From NCBI GenBank assembly GCA_028767165.1, contig JARACJ010000015.1, positions 1 to 64,000 of the forward strand: DNA of 64,000 nucleotides, read 5' to 3'. Every line of letters starts with the position of its first letter. Positions within the stretch are counted from its first letter, which is position 1. The DNA comes from Proteobacteria bacterium DTSAM18 (GTDB lineage: Bacteria > Myxococcota_A > UBA796 > GCA-2862545). The notes under the pieces are model-generated. The model had not been told where the DNA came from and made no database searches. It saw only the letters and a list, made by a program, of their open reading frames with translations. Both the position numbers and the translations under genes were made by a program. Shown here in pieces: positions 42,455 to 51,574 of this stretch.

Positions 42455-43894
42455 ATGCCCACCACGATCATCATCGGCACCGGCTTCTCCGGCATCGCGA
42501 TGGCCCACGCGCTGCAGCAGGCCGGCGTGGACTTCCTGATGCTCGAGCGCAGCGGCGAGATCGGTGGCGTGTGGCGGGACAACGTCTACCCGGGGGTGGC
42601 CTGCGACGTACCCGCCCACCTGTACAGCCTGTCCTTCGCACCCAACCCGGGCTGGTCGCGGCTGTACGCCCCCGGCCCCGAGATCCAGGCCTACCTGCGG
42701 CGGGTGGTCGACGACCTCGACCTGCACCCCCACATCCGCCTGCACAGCGAGGTCACCGAGGCCCGCTTCGAGGACGACGGCTGGACCGTGGCCCTCGCCG
42801 ACGGCACCACGCTGCGCTGCACCTTCCTCGTGGGAGCCGTCGGCGCGCTCAAGGATCCGAGCTGGCCCGCCATCCCCCACCTGCGCGACTTCGAGGGCAC
42901 CCTGACGCACTCCTCCGGCTGGGACACGTCCTGCGACCTGACGGGCAAGCAGGTGGGCGTCATCGGCACCGGCGCGAGCGCCATCCAGATCATCCCCGCC
43001 ATCGCGGACCAGGTGGCGGATCTGCACGTCTTCCAGCGCACCCCCGCCTGGGTCTCCCCCCGGCGCGACCGCCCCTACCGCGAGGCCGAGAAGGCCGTCT
43101 TCGCCCGCAGTCCCCTGCGCCTGCTGGCCTACCGCCTGAAGCTGTACCTCACCCTCGAGGCCCGCTTTCCGCTCCTCTTCGGACGCCGCCGCTGGGCCGC
43201 CCGCACCGTCGAGGCCGGCCTGCGGCGCCGCATCCACCGCTACATCGACGATCCGGCCAAGGCCGCCGCCCTCACCCCCGACTACGCCGCCGGCTGCAAG
43301 CGCATCCTCGTGGCCGACGACTACTACCCGGCCATGAACCGCGACGACGTGCACCTGCACACCGCCCCCATCGAGCGCGCCACCGCCACCGGCCTGCGCC
43401 TCGGAGACGGCAGCGAGGTGCGCCTCGACGCCCTCGTCTGCGCCACCGGGTTCACCGTCCACGACCCCCTCGGCGGCCTGCGGGTCGTCGGCAAGGACGG
43501 CACGGAGCTCGCCGACGTCTGGGGCCAGGCCCCCACGGCCTACCTCGGCCTCGCCATGCCCCGGTTCCCCAACCTGTTCCTGCTGCTCGGCCCCAACACC
43601 GGCCTCGGCCACAACTCGGTGGTGATCATGGCCGAGGCCCAGGCCCGCTGGACGGCGATGGTCATCCGCCGCGCGCTGCAAGAGCCCCGCCCCCTCGTGG
43701 AGGTCACGCCGACCGCCATGGCCCGCTTCGTGCGCTGGGTGCGACGCACCCTGCCGAACCTCGTGTGGGGCACCGGCTGCGACGCCTGGTACACCAACGA
43801 CGCGGGCGTGAACTTCACCATCTGGCCCGGCTCCACCCTTCGCTACCTGTGGACGCTGCGCAGGGTGCGGTGGCGCGACCTGCACTGGGGCTGA
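42455..43894 (+). CDS. Baeyer-Villiger-type flavin monooxygenase
   Basis: A 479-residue class B flavoprotein. FAD-binding GTGFSG is at 8-13, GGVWRDNVYPGVACDVPAHLY follows, the Baeyer-Villiger fingerprint FEGTLTHSSGWD (pattern FxGxxxHxxxW[D/P]) is at 146-157, and the NADPH-binding GTGASA at 171-176. A late ATGF and LLLGPNTGLGHNS are also typical. It probably oxidises a ketone to an ester or lactone. Possibly connected with the ketone/steroid-type enzymes near 27 kb, but that link is speculative. Convergent with the next lipoprotein. Confidence 0.92.
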   Translation: MPTTIIIGTGFSGIAMAHALQQAGVDFLMLERSGEIGGVWRDNVYPGVACDVPAHLYSLSFAPNPGWSRLYAPGPEIQAYLRRVVDDLDLHPHIRLHSEVTEARFEDDGWTVALADGTTLRCTFLVGAVGALKDPSWPAIPHLRDFEGTLTHSSGWDTSCDLTGKQVGVIGTGASAIQIIPAIADQVADLHVFQRTPAWVSPRRDRPYREAEKAVFARSPLRLLAYRLKLYLTLEARFPLLFGRRRWAARTVEAGLRRRIHRYIDDPAKAAALTPDYAAGCKRILVADDYYPAMNRDDVHLHTAPIERATATGLRLGDGSEVRLDALVCATGFTVHDPLGGLRVVGKDGTELADVWGQAPTAYLGLAMPRFPNLFLLLGPNTGLGHNSVVIMAEAQARWTAMVIRRALQEPRPLVEVTPTAMARFVRWVRRTLPNLVWGTGCDAWYTNDAGVNFTIWPGSTLRYLWTLRRVRWRDLHWG

Positions 43895-43900
43895 GGGCGC

Positions 43901-44377
43901 TCAGTCCAGGGCGGTGTCGGCCGGGTCGAGGACGTCGACCATGGTCGAGTCGGCACAGATCCGCGTGCGCCGCTCGCCCTCGACGTCCTTCAGCTCGCCC
44001 TGATCGTCGATGAAGAAGTCGAGCTGCTGATCGGGACCGTACTGCCAGTGGTGGAACCCGAACTGGTCGTTGAGGGGGAAGCCGATCTCGACCACGTCGC
44101 CGGTGCAGTCCCCGTGCCGGCGGTGCTTCCACACGTCGACATCGACCTCCTGGAACCGGTGGGGCACGCCGTCCTCCACCACCGTCGTTCCACCGCCCGC
44201 GCTGACGCCGTTGAGGGCCTCCTGGGGCTCCAGATCGGCGCACACGCCCACGAGGGACAGCTTGACGAGCCGTGTGGGCGACTCCTCCACACACAGCATG
44301 CCCACGCCCGTGACGCCCGCCTGTTGCTGGCACGCCGCCGTTCCCAGGACCATCGCCAACCACGCCATCCGCTTCAT
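43901..44377 (-). CDS. hypothetical lipoprotein
   Basis: A 158-residue lipoprotein: signal MKRMAWLAMVLGTAAC with Cys16, then a polar mature part with three more cysteines (MLCVEES, GVCADLEP, GDCTGDVVE, RICADST) and a beta-rich character. GGAGG precedes the ATG at 44377. No family recognised. Seven bases from the end of the convergent monooxygenase. Confidence 0.78.
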   Translation of the reverse strand: MKRMAWLAMVLGTAACQQQAGVTGVGMLCVEESPTRLVKLSLVGVCADLEPQEALNGVSAGGGTTVVEDGVPHRFQEVDVDVWKHRRHGDCTGDVVEIGFPLNDQFGFHHWQYGPDQQLDFFIDDQGELKDVEGERRTRICADSTMVDVLDPADTALD

Positions 44378-44580
44378 GTCCGTCCTCCGCCCCATCTGCC
44401 GCAGGCCACGCCCCGCGGCTCCTCCGGGCGTGCGTGACATGCCCCGGCGCCCGTTTCCCGCACCGTCACATTCCGTCACCCGGTTCGGTACGACTCCGCC
44501 GAAACGTGCCTCTGGCGCCCCGAAAGCGCCTTTTCCGAGCCCTAGGTTGCGCCCGCATCTCCCCCCTCCCTGGAGTCACC

Positions 44581-45396
44581 ATGCGCACCCTCGTCCTGCT
44601 CGCCGCCACCCTGTTCGCCTCCACCGCCTCCGCCAAGGACTGCCGCATCGCCAACGCCTCCGCCGAGCGCGCCGCCTTCGGCACCGACATGGCCATCTGG
44701 GGCGCCAGCGGCATCCTGTTCGGCGCCAGCGCCTCCATCGAGCCCCGCCACGGCGACGGCTCCTGGATCCCCCCCATCGACCGCAACGTGCCGACGACCC
44801 TGGACGAGGCCCACAACACCGCCTCCGACCTGCTCCTCATCACGGGCGCCCTGACCGGCTTCGCCGGCGGCTTCGTCCACATGGGCGCTTGCGGGCGCGA
44901 GGGCGCCACCGCCTTCGCCTGGGTCAACCCGGTGCTCGAGAGCTTCGGCACCGGCATGCTGACCATGGGCGCCACCCAGGTGACGAAGGTGGCCGCCGGA
45001 CGTCCCCGTCCCTGGACCCACGGCGACCACGACGGCGCCTACTTCGACGGCGACGAGTACCACAGCTTCTTCTCCGGCCACACGAGCATCGCCGCCTGGG
45101 GCTACACCTACGGCGTCGCCGAGATCCTGCGCGTGACGAACCTGCCCTGGTGGGGACGCGCGCTGGTGGGTTTCGGCACCGGCACCGCGGGTGGCCTGGC
45201 CACGGGCTCCCAGCGGGTCGCCGCCGCCAAGCACTACTGGTCCGACGTGCTCGTCGGCTGGGCCGTGGGCACCACCATCGGCCTCGTGCCCACCCTGCTC
45301 GACCCGGCCTGGGACCGCATGGCCGAGCGCCGCGTGGCCGTCAGCGGCAGTGTCAGCACCGAGCACGTCTCGCTCCGGGTCGACGGCGCATTCTAG
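44581..45396 (+). CDS. PAP2-family phosphatase, tandem copy 1
   Basis: A 271-residue membrane phosphatase of the PAP2/phosphatidate phosphatase superfamily with an N-terminal signal (STASAKD). The three catalytic blocks are complete: K136-x4-R141-P142, SGH 165-167 and R212-x5-H218-x3-D222. Four or five hydrophobic helices accompany them. The Cys-containing start KDCRIANASAERAAFGT and WIPPIDRNVPT are shared with the next gene. It probably dephosphorylates a lipid phosphate or undecaprenyl pyrophosphate. Confidence 0.9.
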   Translation: MRTLVLLAATLFASTASAKDCRIANASAERAAFGTDMAIWGASGILFGASASIEPRHGDGSWIPPIDRNVPTTLDEAHNTASDLLLITGALTGFAGGFVHMGACGREGATAFAWVNPVLESFGTGMLTMGATQVTKVAAGRPRPWTHGDHDGAYFDGDEYHSFFSGHTSIAAWGYTYGVAEILRVTNLPWWGRALVGFGTGTAGGLATGSQRVAAAKHYWSDVLVGWAVGTTIGLVPTLLDPAWDRMAERRVAVSGSVSTEHVSLRVDGAF

Positions 45397-45448
45397 GCGC
45401 CCGCGGCCCGTGGTAGCGTCGCTGCAACCCTGCACGTCCGGAGCCTGC

Positions 45449-46267
45449 ATGCGTTTCCTGCCCCTGGCCGCGACCACCCTGCTGTTCACGACCGCCACCA
45501 CGGCCTCCGCCGCCAACTGCCGCACCGCCAACCCCTACGCGGAGCGTGCCGCCTTCGGCACCGCCATCGGCATCACCGGCGCCGGCGGCATCGTGTTCGG
45601 CGTGGCCGCCGGCATCGAGCCGAACGAGGGCGAGCCCACCTGGATCCCGCCCATCGACCGGAACGTGCCCACCGAGGTCAACCAACGGAACGCGTTGGCG
45701 TCGGACATCCTGCTGTACACGGGCCTCGCCGCCGGCGCCGCCGGCTCCCTCACCAGCATGTTCGCCTGTGGTCCCGGTGGCGACACGGCGTTCTCCTGGG
45801 TCAACCCCCTGGTCGAGGGCACGGGCACGTTCCTGCTGACCTACGGCGTCACCAACATCACCAAGGTCACCGTCGGCCGGCCCCGCCCCTACACCCGTGG
45901 CGGCGGCAGCTACACCAGCGACGACGACTTCGAGAGCTTCTGGTCCGGCCACACCAGCCTCGGTGCCTGGGGCTTCACCTACGGCACCGCCGAGATGCTC
46001 CGCACCACAGACCTGCCCTGGTGGGGCCGCGCCCTGGTCGGCTTCGGGGCCGGTGCCGCGGGCGGCCTGATCACCGGCTCGCAGCGGGTGGCCGCCGGCA
46101 AGCACTACTGGTCGGACGTGCTCGTGGGCTGGGCCGTGGGCACCTCGGTCGGCCTCGTGCCCACCCTGCTCGACCCGGCGTGGAACCGCATGGCCGACAA
46201 CCGCGTGGCCATCTCGGGAAGCGCGAGCCCCCACCATGTGTCGTTGAGGATGAGCGGCTGGTGGTAG
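45449..46267 (+). CDS. PAP2-family phosphatase, tandem copy 2
   Basis: A 272-residue paralogue of the preceding gene, 52 bases downstream in the same orientation. All catalytic blocks are kept (KVTVGRPRP, SFWSGHTS, SQRVAAGKHYWSDVLVG), as are RNVPT, LPWWGRALVGFG and GLVPTLLDPAW. Amino-terminal and central loops have diverged, so the copies are not recent. CCGGAG precedes the ATG at 45449. The two may act on different lipids or at different times. Confidence 0.9.
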   Translation: MRFLPLAATTLLFTTATTASAANCRTANPYAERAAFGTAIGITGAGGIVFGVAAGIEPNEGEPTWIPPIDRNVPTEVNQRNALASDILLYTGLAAGAAGSLTSMFACGPGGDTAFSWVNPLVEGTGTFLLTYGVTNITKVTVGRPRPYTRGGGSYTSDDDFESFWSGHTSLGAWGFTYGTAEMLRTTDLPWWGRALVGFGAGAAGGLITGSQRVAAGKHYWSDVLVGWAVGTSVGLVPTLLDPAWNRMADNRVAISGSASPHHVSLRMSGWW

Positions 46268-46390
46268 GCCCGCGACCCCGAGCGTGAACAACCCACGTAC
46301 TTCCTGTTGCCGACCGACGAGGCCTGCCACCGGTCGCCTCTTCCAGAGGCCGGATGGTAGGCTGACGTGTCCCGTCCACGGGGGTCCACC

Positions 46391-47227
46391 GTGTCCACGC
46401 ACGTCGTCATCACCGGCTCCACGTCCGGCATCGGCCTGGGCCTGGCCCGGGCGTTCCTGTCGCTGGGCTGCAGGGTCACGCTCGTGGGTCGCAGCCAGCG
46501 CTCCGTGGATGCCGCCCTCGCCAGCCTCCCGGACTCTCCCCAGCAGGCCCAGGGGGTTCCCGCGGACGTGCGGCGCCGGGACGACCTCGAGGCCCTGTGG
46601 GCACGCGCGAGCAGCTGGGCGCCCGTCGACATCTGGATCAACAACGCGGGCATCGTCGAGTCCAAGCTGCCCTTCGCCCGGCTTCCTCCGGAGCAGCTCG
46701 ACGCCGTCATCGGCACCAACCTGCTCGGCATGATGCACGGCACCCAGGTGGCCCTGCGGGGCATGACCGCGCAGGGCCACGGTCGGATCTACAACATGGA
46801 GGGGCTGGGGGCCGATGGTCGCCGCGCACCGCTCATGCTGGTCTACGGCACCAGCAAGCGGGGGGTGCGGTACTTCACCCGCAACCTGCGCGAAGACCTG
46901 GAGGACGGCCCGATCCCCGTGGGCACGCTGTCACCGGGCATCGTGGTGACGCGCCTGCTGCTGGGGGGCTACCGGTCGGCCGCCGAGCGCGAGGAGGTGC
47001 TGCCGGTGCTGAACATCCTCGCCGACCGGGTGGAGACGGTGACGCCCTGGCTCGCACGTCAGGTCCTCGCAGACACCCGGGGTGGCAGTGACATCCACTG
47101 GCTCACCCGGGGCCGCATCGCCTGGCGGTTCGCCACGGCGCCCTTCCGGCGCCGGCAGGTCATCTTCGACGACGACCTGCCGCCCCTCAGTGCTCCAGCG
47201 GCTTCCGGAGATGGAAGACGTTCATGA
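46391..47227 (+). CDS. SDR, chlorophyll b reductase (NYC1/NOL)-like
   Basis: A 278-residue short-chain dehydrogenase. TGSTSGIG near residue 8 binds the cofactor, NNAG is present, and the catalytic Tyr-Lys is in YGTSK. In place of the usual catalytic Ser motif it has IYNMEGLGADGRRAP, the form seen in the NYC1/NOL chlorophyll b reductase branch and its bacterial relatives. There is no sign of chlorophyll metabolism here, so the substrate is unknown. GTG start at 46391 with GGGGG upstream. The 3' end overlaps the convergent methyltransferase by 41 bases. Confidence 0.85.
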   Translation: MSTHVVITGSTSGIGLGLARAFLSLGCRVTLVGRSQRSVDAALASLPDSPQQAQGVPADVRRRDDLEALWARASSWAPVDIWINNAGIVESKLPFARLPPEQLDAVIGTNLLGMMHGTQVALRGMTAQGHGRIYNMEGLGADGRRAPLMLVYGTSKRGVRYFTRNLREDLEDGPIPVGTLSPGIVVTRLLLGGYRSAAEREEVLPVLNILADRVETVTPWLARQVLADTRGGSDIHWLTRGRIAWRFATAPFRRRQVIFDDDLPPLSAPAASGDGRRS

Positions 47228-47906
47228 AGCCGAGCTCGCGGATGCCCGGCGCCTTCATCAGCACGTCGTCCATCGGAAGGAGCACCTTCCGGGCCGTCTT
47301 GGCGGCCTCGAACCACTTCAGGTAGTCCATCAGGCCCGTGCCCGCGGAGAACAGGTACCGCGGCTTGTGGTGGAGCCACTCGAAGCCGAACGCCTTCACC
47401 ATCTCCGGCGTGAGGTAGCCCTGGATGGTGTCGTCGTAGGCCTTCCACGCTCCGGAGCGTCTGGAGAGCACCTGCCGGCGGTATACGCGCAGCATGGAGA
47501 TGATCGGGTTGTGGGCTCCGTTCTCGTGAAGCGCCAGGAGTCCGCCGGGCCGCAGCACGCGCCAGCACTCCGAGAGCAGCTTCTCCTTGTCCATGTACTG
47601 GGCCGCACTCACGGAGACGACCAGATCGAAGCTGTCGTCCTCGAAGGGCATCGCCTCGGAGCTGCCCACCTGCTTGTGGTCGGCGGGGGCGGCCTCGATG
47701 CGCGAGGCGTTGAGATCGAGCAGGTGGTACTCCACGGAGGGATCCATGACCCCCATCATCCAGCCGGCACCACCGGCGGAGTCGAGCACCTTGCGGATGG
47801 GCATGTCGTAGCCGTTGATGCGTTCGAAGGAGTCCTTGAGCGCCAGGTTCCACAGCGGGTAGTCGTGGGGGCGCTCATTGAATGCGTCGATGCGAAAGAC
47901 AGGCAT
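47187..47906 (-). CDS. SAM-dependent methyltransferase
   Basis: A 239-residue class I methyltransferase: KVLDSAGGAGWMMGVM (motif I region), YHLLDLNASRIEAA (second strand), FDLVVSVSAAQYMDKEKLLSECWRVLRPGGLLAL (motifs post I to III, in parts). Motif I is degenerate (S-A-G-G-A-G) but the spacing is right. Substrate unknown. It lies three bases downstream of the next gene and probably forms an operon with it. Confidence 0.85.
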   Translation of the reverse strand: MPVFRIDAFNERPHDYPLWNLALKDSFERINGYDMPIRKVLDSAGGAGWMMGVMDPSVEYHLLDLNASRIEAAPADHKQVGSSEAMPFEDDSFDLVVSVSAAQYMDKEKLLSECWRVLRPGGLLALHENGAHNPIISMLRVYRRQVLSRRSGAWKAYDDTIQGYLTPEMVKAFGFEWLHHKPRYLFSAGTGLMDYLKWFEAAKTARKVLLPMDDVLMKAPGIRELGFMNVFHLRKPLEH

Positions 47907-47909
47907 GAT

Positions 47910-48758
47910 TCAGTCCACCTTGCAGTGAAGAACGAAGCACTCCGACACGGTGTCGAAGACGGAGAGGGTGCGCGACGCGTCGACGGTGTCGATGCTCGCG
48001 TTGAGGCTGACGATGTAGCGATCGTCGACCACCAGGAAGCGCACGACGAACTTGGTGAACCCACTGCCGGGGAAGCACCAGCGGGCGCCGTCCCGCAGCC
48101 GGTAGATGTAGTTGGGGCGGCCCGAGAAGTCGGTGCCGAAGTAGTGGTCGCCGCCGATGGTGACGGCCGCCGTGTAGCCCGCGAGCCTGACTTGCAGACA
48201 CCGGTCGAGCACGAGCCCCGCCGGCGAGCGGGTCCACAGATCCAGGCGCTTGGCGGAGTCGCCGGTGGCCACGATGAGCCGCTCGTCGTTGAGGTGGAGC
48301 ACGCTGTGCACGTGCCGCACCCGGGGCATGTGGTTGTAGACGTCACAGACCTGGACGCCCCCACGGCTCACCTGGAACATCCGACCGGAGGCATCGCCGT
48401 ACTCGCCGAGGACCATCCAGTCGTCCCCCGCCACCACGCTGGCCCGCCGGAACCGGATGTCCTGGGGGAGCTCGTGGAAGGGAAGATCGGCGAGAGCCGG
48501 GTACAGGCGCGCCAGATCGCCAGCGGTCACCATCGTGTCCTGCTGGATGTCGACGCCGACACGCAGCAGGCGATGCATCATGTCGCTTCCCAGGTGCCCC
48601 AGGAGGGGGGATGGCCGATGACGGGCGAAGCACCAGGCACCGTACAGGGCCTCCTGCAGGCGTCCCTGACGGACGATCTGCCGTCCGAACTCGTACAGCG
48701 CCCTCGGATCCCTCCTGCGCACACTCTGAACCACCAGTGAAGACAGGCTCGCAGTCAT
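47910..48758 (-). CDS. hypothetical beta-rich protein upstream of methyltransferase
   Basis: A 282-residue protein without signal peptide. The first 70 residues are helical (RRRDPRALYEFGRQIVRQGRLQEALYGAWCFARH), and the rest is a succession of short beta strands (DDWMVLGEYGDASGRMFQVS, LNDERLIVATGDSAKRLDLWT, AAVTIGGDHYFGTDFSGRPNY) that suggests a beta-propeller. No family recognised. GGGGGG lies upstream of the ATG. First gene of the pair with the methyltransferase. Confidence 0.75.
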   Translation of the reverse strand: MTASLSSLVVQSVRRRDPRALYEFGRQIVRQGRLQEALYGAWCFARHRPSPLLGHLGSDMMHRLLRVGVDIQQDTMVTAGDLARLYPALADLPFHELPQDIRFRRASVVAGDDWMVLGEYGDASGRMFQVSRGGVQVCDVYNHMPRVRHVHSVLHLNDERLIVATGDSAKRLDLWTRSPAGLVLDRCLQVRLAGYTAAVTIGGDHYFGTDFSGRPNYIYRLRDGARWCFPGSGFTKFVVRFLVVDDRYIVSLNASIDTVDASRTLSVFDTVSECFVLHCKVD

Positions 48759-49181
48759 CGTTCCCCCCCGGGAGTTGGTCGGTATCGTCCCGAAGGATCG
48801 TTCGTCACGACCACTCGGGCGTACCAGAAGCCTAGGGGCGACTTGCAGCTAGGTGCAAGCGAGGAAGATCTTCACACACGTTTCGCACTGCAGATATCCG
48901 GCCTGCATACACCACAACCGGGAAGACGACGTTCGTCCTCAGGAAGGTGCAAAGGACGTTTTTCGGGTGGCGCCTTCGATGTACCGAGTGCAGACCACCC
49001 TGCTTTCCGACAGCGGTGGGTGTGGCGCACAGACAGGCGCCATCCCCCGATGAGCACCTTGCTCGCGCCGCCATGCGCCGTTCCTCCACGGCTCGGGAAC
49101 GGGCATCGCCGGCGTCGCAGACACCATCTGCCCTTCAGGTATCTGCGACGCCGCCGGGGGCAGCGTGCGGCCCGTCCGTGC
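48759..49181. other. intergenic region between hypothetical gene and serpin
   Basis: About 420 bases. No gene is supported; several overlapping open frames in all directions lack ribosome sites. The only clear structure is the hairpin at 49110-49153 beside the serpin stop. Confidence 0.5.
49110..49153 (-). terminator. long-stem hairpin after serpin gene
   Basis: CGGCGTCGCAGA and TCTGCGACGCCG form a perfect 12-bp stem with a 20-base loop, 29 bases after the serpin stop on the minus strand. No T-run follows, so it could equally stabilise the mRNA end. Confidence 0.6.
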
Positions 49182-50492
49182 TCAGCCCGCCGTCGGGTCC
49201 ATCACCCGGGCCATGAACAGGATGCTGCCGGTGAGGTCGTCGCGGACGACGAAGAGGAAGGGACGGTCGGCCTTGATCTCGTTGATCATGGCGCCGGACT
49301 CCTCGGTCACCACCACGGCGGTGGCCGCCGCGGCCTCGGTGCCCACCTCGTCGACCTTCAGGTAGGTGCTGTGGAGCACCTCCGAGACGAACAGCGTGTC
49401 GGCCTCGGGAGACAGCACCATGCCGGTCAGGTCGCACACACCGTCCTCGAACAGGTCTTCCACGCCGAGGGCCCGCAGCGCCGGGATCAGGGACTGCTTC
49501 CACTCCAGCTCGAGCTTGGGCATCTGGATGATCCACGCGCCCGTGCCGGCGGGGCGATCCATCCGCAGCGGCGCCACCTCCTCGTCGAAGGCCTCCGACG
49601 TGATCCGCTGTTCCCACTCGGGCAGGCCATCGACCTCCGACGGCACGATCAGGTAGGCGGCCACCTCGTCGCCCTTGTAGGGCAGGCGGGCGATGCCGGT
49701 CTGTCCCTCGTCCGTCCAGCGGGCGGTGATGTGGTGGGGCTCGTCGACCATCGTGGTGTCCATGAACATCATGTCGACCTGCACCTCCCCTCCGTCCAGG
49801 GTGTGGAACGGCGCGGGACGGGTGTCGTCCTCGTCGAACTGCGTCTCCCAGTTCGCCAGGAAGTACACCGCGTTGGCGAGCACGAGGCGCGTGTCGCTGC
49901 CGACGGCCTTCTCCGGCAGGAGGTCCTCGATGAGGCCGCTCGTCTGCTCCTCGACCCAGTCGTTGACGATCTGGCGGCCGACCTCGGGACTGCCCATCCA
50001 GTCGACCTCTTCCAGCGGCGCGCCCCAGTCGTCCTCGCAGATGGCCAGGAAGTCCTCCAGGAACGGGTAGCCGCTCTGTCCGAACAGGCGGTTGGCCACC
50101 TCGAGGCGGTACGGACGGCCCTTGTCGCCGGCCAGGTCGCCGATGAGCTGCCCCCAGGCCGGGTGCCAGCGGTCGGCCGGGATGTCCTGGTGCAGGGCGG
50201 CCCCCAGCTGGGCCTCGGTGTCGCCCCGGGTGCCCGCGGACGTCATGCCCAGCGCCGCCGAGACGGAGAATGGGGAGAGCACCACGTTGTCGTCCTCGAC
50301 CGCGAGCTGGCGGTACAGGTCCCAGGCAAACGCCGAATTGCCCGCCACGACCGAGGCGAGGTCGCCGGTGGCGGACACCACCTCCCGGGGCTGCTCTCGT
50401 CCCGATCCAGGACCAGGACCATCGGCCCCCGGTGCACAGGCGGCGATCCCCGCCACGGCCAGCAGCCCGATCAGGCGTCTCGTGTCTGACAT
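49182..50492 (-). CDS. serpin-family protease inhibitor, lipoprotein
   Basis: A 436-residue serpin with lipobox GIAAC (Cys19). The fold is complete: NVVLSPFSVSAALGMTSAGTRGDTE, LVLANAVYFLANWETQFDEDDTRPAPFH, and hinge VDEVGTEAAAATAVVV before the reactive loop TEESGAMINE, then ADRPFLFVVRDDLTGSILFMARVMDP. The small alanine-rich hinge means it should be inhibitory. Counting from the hinge Gly, P1 falls at an acidic residue near TEESG, which would point to a Glu- or Asp-specific protease; exact P1 is uncertain. GGAGGAG fixes the ATG. Confidence 0.92.
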   Translation of the reverse strand: MSDTRRLIGLLAVAGIAACAPGADGPGPGSGREQPREVVSATGDLASVVAGNSAFAWDLYRQLAVEDDNVVLSPFSVSAALGMTSAGTRGDTEAQLGAALHQDIPADRWHPAWGQLIGDLAGDKGRPYRLEVANRLFGQSGYPFLEDFLAICEDDWGAPLEEVDWMGSPEVGRQIVNDWVEEQTSGLIEDLLPEKAVGSDTRLVLANAVYFLANWETQFDEDDTRPAPFHTLDGGEVQVDMMFMDTTMVDEPHHITARWTDEGQTGIARLPYKGDEVAAYLIVPSEVDGLPEWEQRITSEAFDEEVAPLRMDRPAGTGAWIIQMPKLELEWKQSLIPALRALGVEDLFEDGVCDLTGMVLSPEADTLFVSEVLHSTYLKVDEVGTEAAAATAVVVTEESGAMINEIKADRPFLFVVRDDLTGSILFMARVMDPTAG

Positions 50493-50553
50493 GTCCATCT
50501 CCTCCGCGTCCCGCGCCCGGGAGCCTCGGAGGTTACCATGCTTTTTTTTCACG

Positions 50554-51495
50554 CTACTCCACCTTCCGCGGCACCCCCGGAACGCCGAGCGGCGCCTCCA
50601 GCGCGTCCCGATCCCACTCGCCGAGCTTCGCGGCGGCCTCGTAGGTGGTCTGCAGGAACGACATCAGCGCGGCGTCCGGGTCGTCGGCGGTGCGCACCGC
50701 CTCGTAGGGAAGGAAGAACTCGCTCATCTCCTTGCCGTAGAACGCCTCGGACGGCTTGACGGGCTGCAGCGCGAACCCCTTGGGCTCCGGGTAGGCGTAG
50801 GCGTAGAAGGCCGCCTCCATGCCGTCGCCGCCGGCCCAGAACCCCGCCGAGCTCACCTCGTGGGAGTAGGCCTCCCGGGTGATCTCGTCGGGCAGGCCGG
50901 GAAACCCTCCGGGGTGCGGCGGCGCCTTGCGGCCGCTGAAGCGGGTGACGGCGAGATCGAAGCTGCCCCAGAACAGGTGCACGGGGCTGCACTTGCCGAG
51001 GAACCCCGTGCGGAACCTGCGGAACACCCGCTCCGCCTGCAGCAGCGCCTGCCAGAACCGGCGCACCGCGTCCCCGTCCCACGGGCGCACCTGGGTGTTC
51101 TCGGCGAAGGGCACGGCGTCGGCGATCTCGTTGGGCGTGCCGTCGATGTCGACCCCCACGCCGAGCTCGTCGACGAGGGCCAAGAAGCGCTGGTGGAAGG
51201 TGCTCACGCTCATGGGCTCGAGTCGGATGCGCTTCTCCTCCCCGTCGCTGGTGCGGATGGCCACCACGTCGTCGAGCAGGTCGAAGTCGATCTGCACCGC
51301 CTTCACGGTGCAGTGGATGAGCCCCGTCGTCCACCCGCGGGCGTTCAGGTAGAAGGTGGCGTGCCAGGAGTGGTTGAGCCACGGCGCGTAGGCGAGGCGG
51401 TACTTGCCCACCACCTGCATGTACTGATGCAGGGCGGCATGGGTGTCCTTCCACGCGTCGAAGGGGATCTCGGGCCACTGGGACGGGACGGACAT
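50554..51495 (-). CDS. DUF5996 family protein
   Basis: A 313-residue protein. WPEIPFDAWKDTHAALHQYMQVVGKYRLAYAPWLNHSWH near the N-terminus, RGWTTGLI, and the C-terminal FWGSFDLAVTRFSGR, PHEVSS-like SHEVSSAGFW and EMSEFFLPYE blocks are characteristic of DUF5996. No function is known. The ATG at 51495 has GGAGG upstream and the open frame beyond it is meaningless. It lies downstream of, and may be transcribed with, the NmrA-like and GNAT genes. Confidence 0.88.
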   Translation of the reverse strand: MSVPSQWPEIPFDAWKDTHAALHQYMQVVGKYRLAYAPWLNHSWHATFYLNARGWTTGLIHCTVKAVQIDFDLLDDVVAIRTSDGEEKRIRLEPMSVSTFHQRFLALVDELGVGVDIDGTPNEIADAVPFAENTQVRPWDGDAVRRFWQALLQAERVFRRFRTGFLGKCSPVHLFWGSFDLAVTRFSGRKAPPHPGGFPGLPDEITREAYSHEVSSAGFWAGGDGMEAAFYAYAYPEPKGFALQPVKPSEAFYGKEMSEFFLPYEAVRTADDPDAALMSFLQTTYEAAAKLGEWDRDALEAPLGVPGVPRKVE

Positions 51496-51574
51496 GGAGC
51501 CTCCGGCAGGGTCCGTGCAGCTGGACCCATGGGTGGCTCGACAGGAAGCCGCGCCCCTTGAGGGCGAGGTCGGA

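Noticed and set aside
48853-49127. Several small frames between the 48758 gene start and the serpin
   Set aside because: Overlapping, in both directions, no ribosome sites; kept as non-coding.
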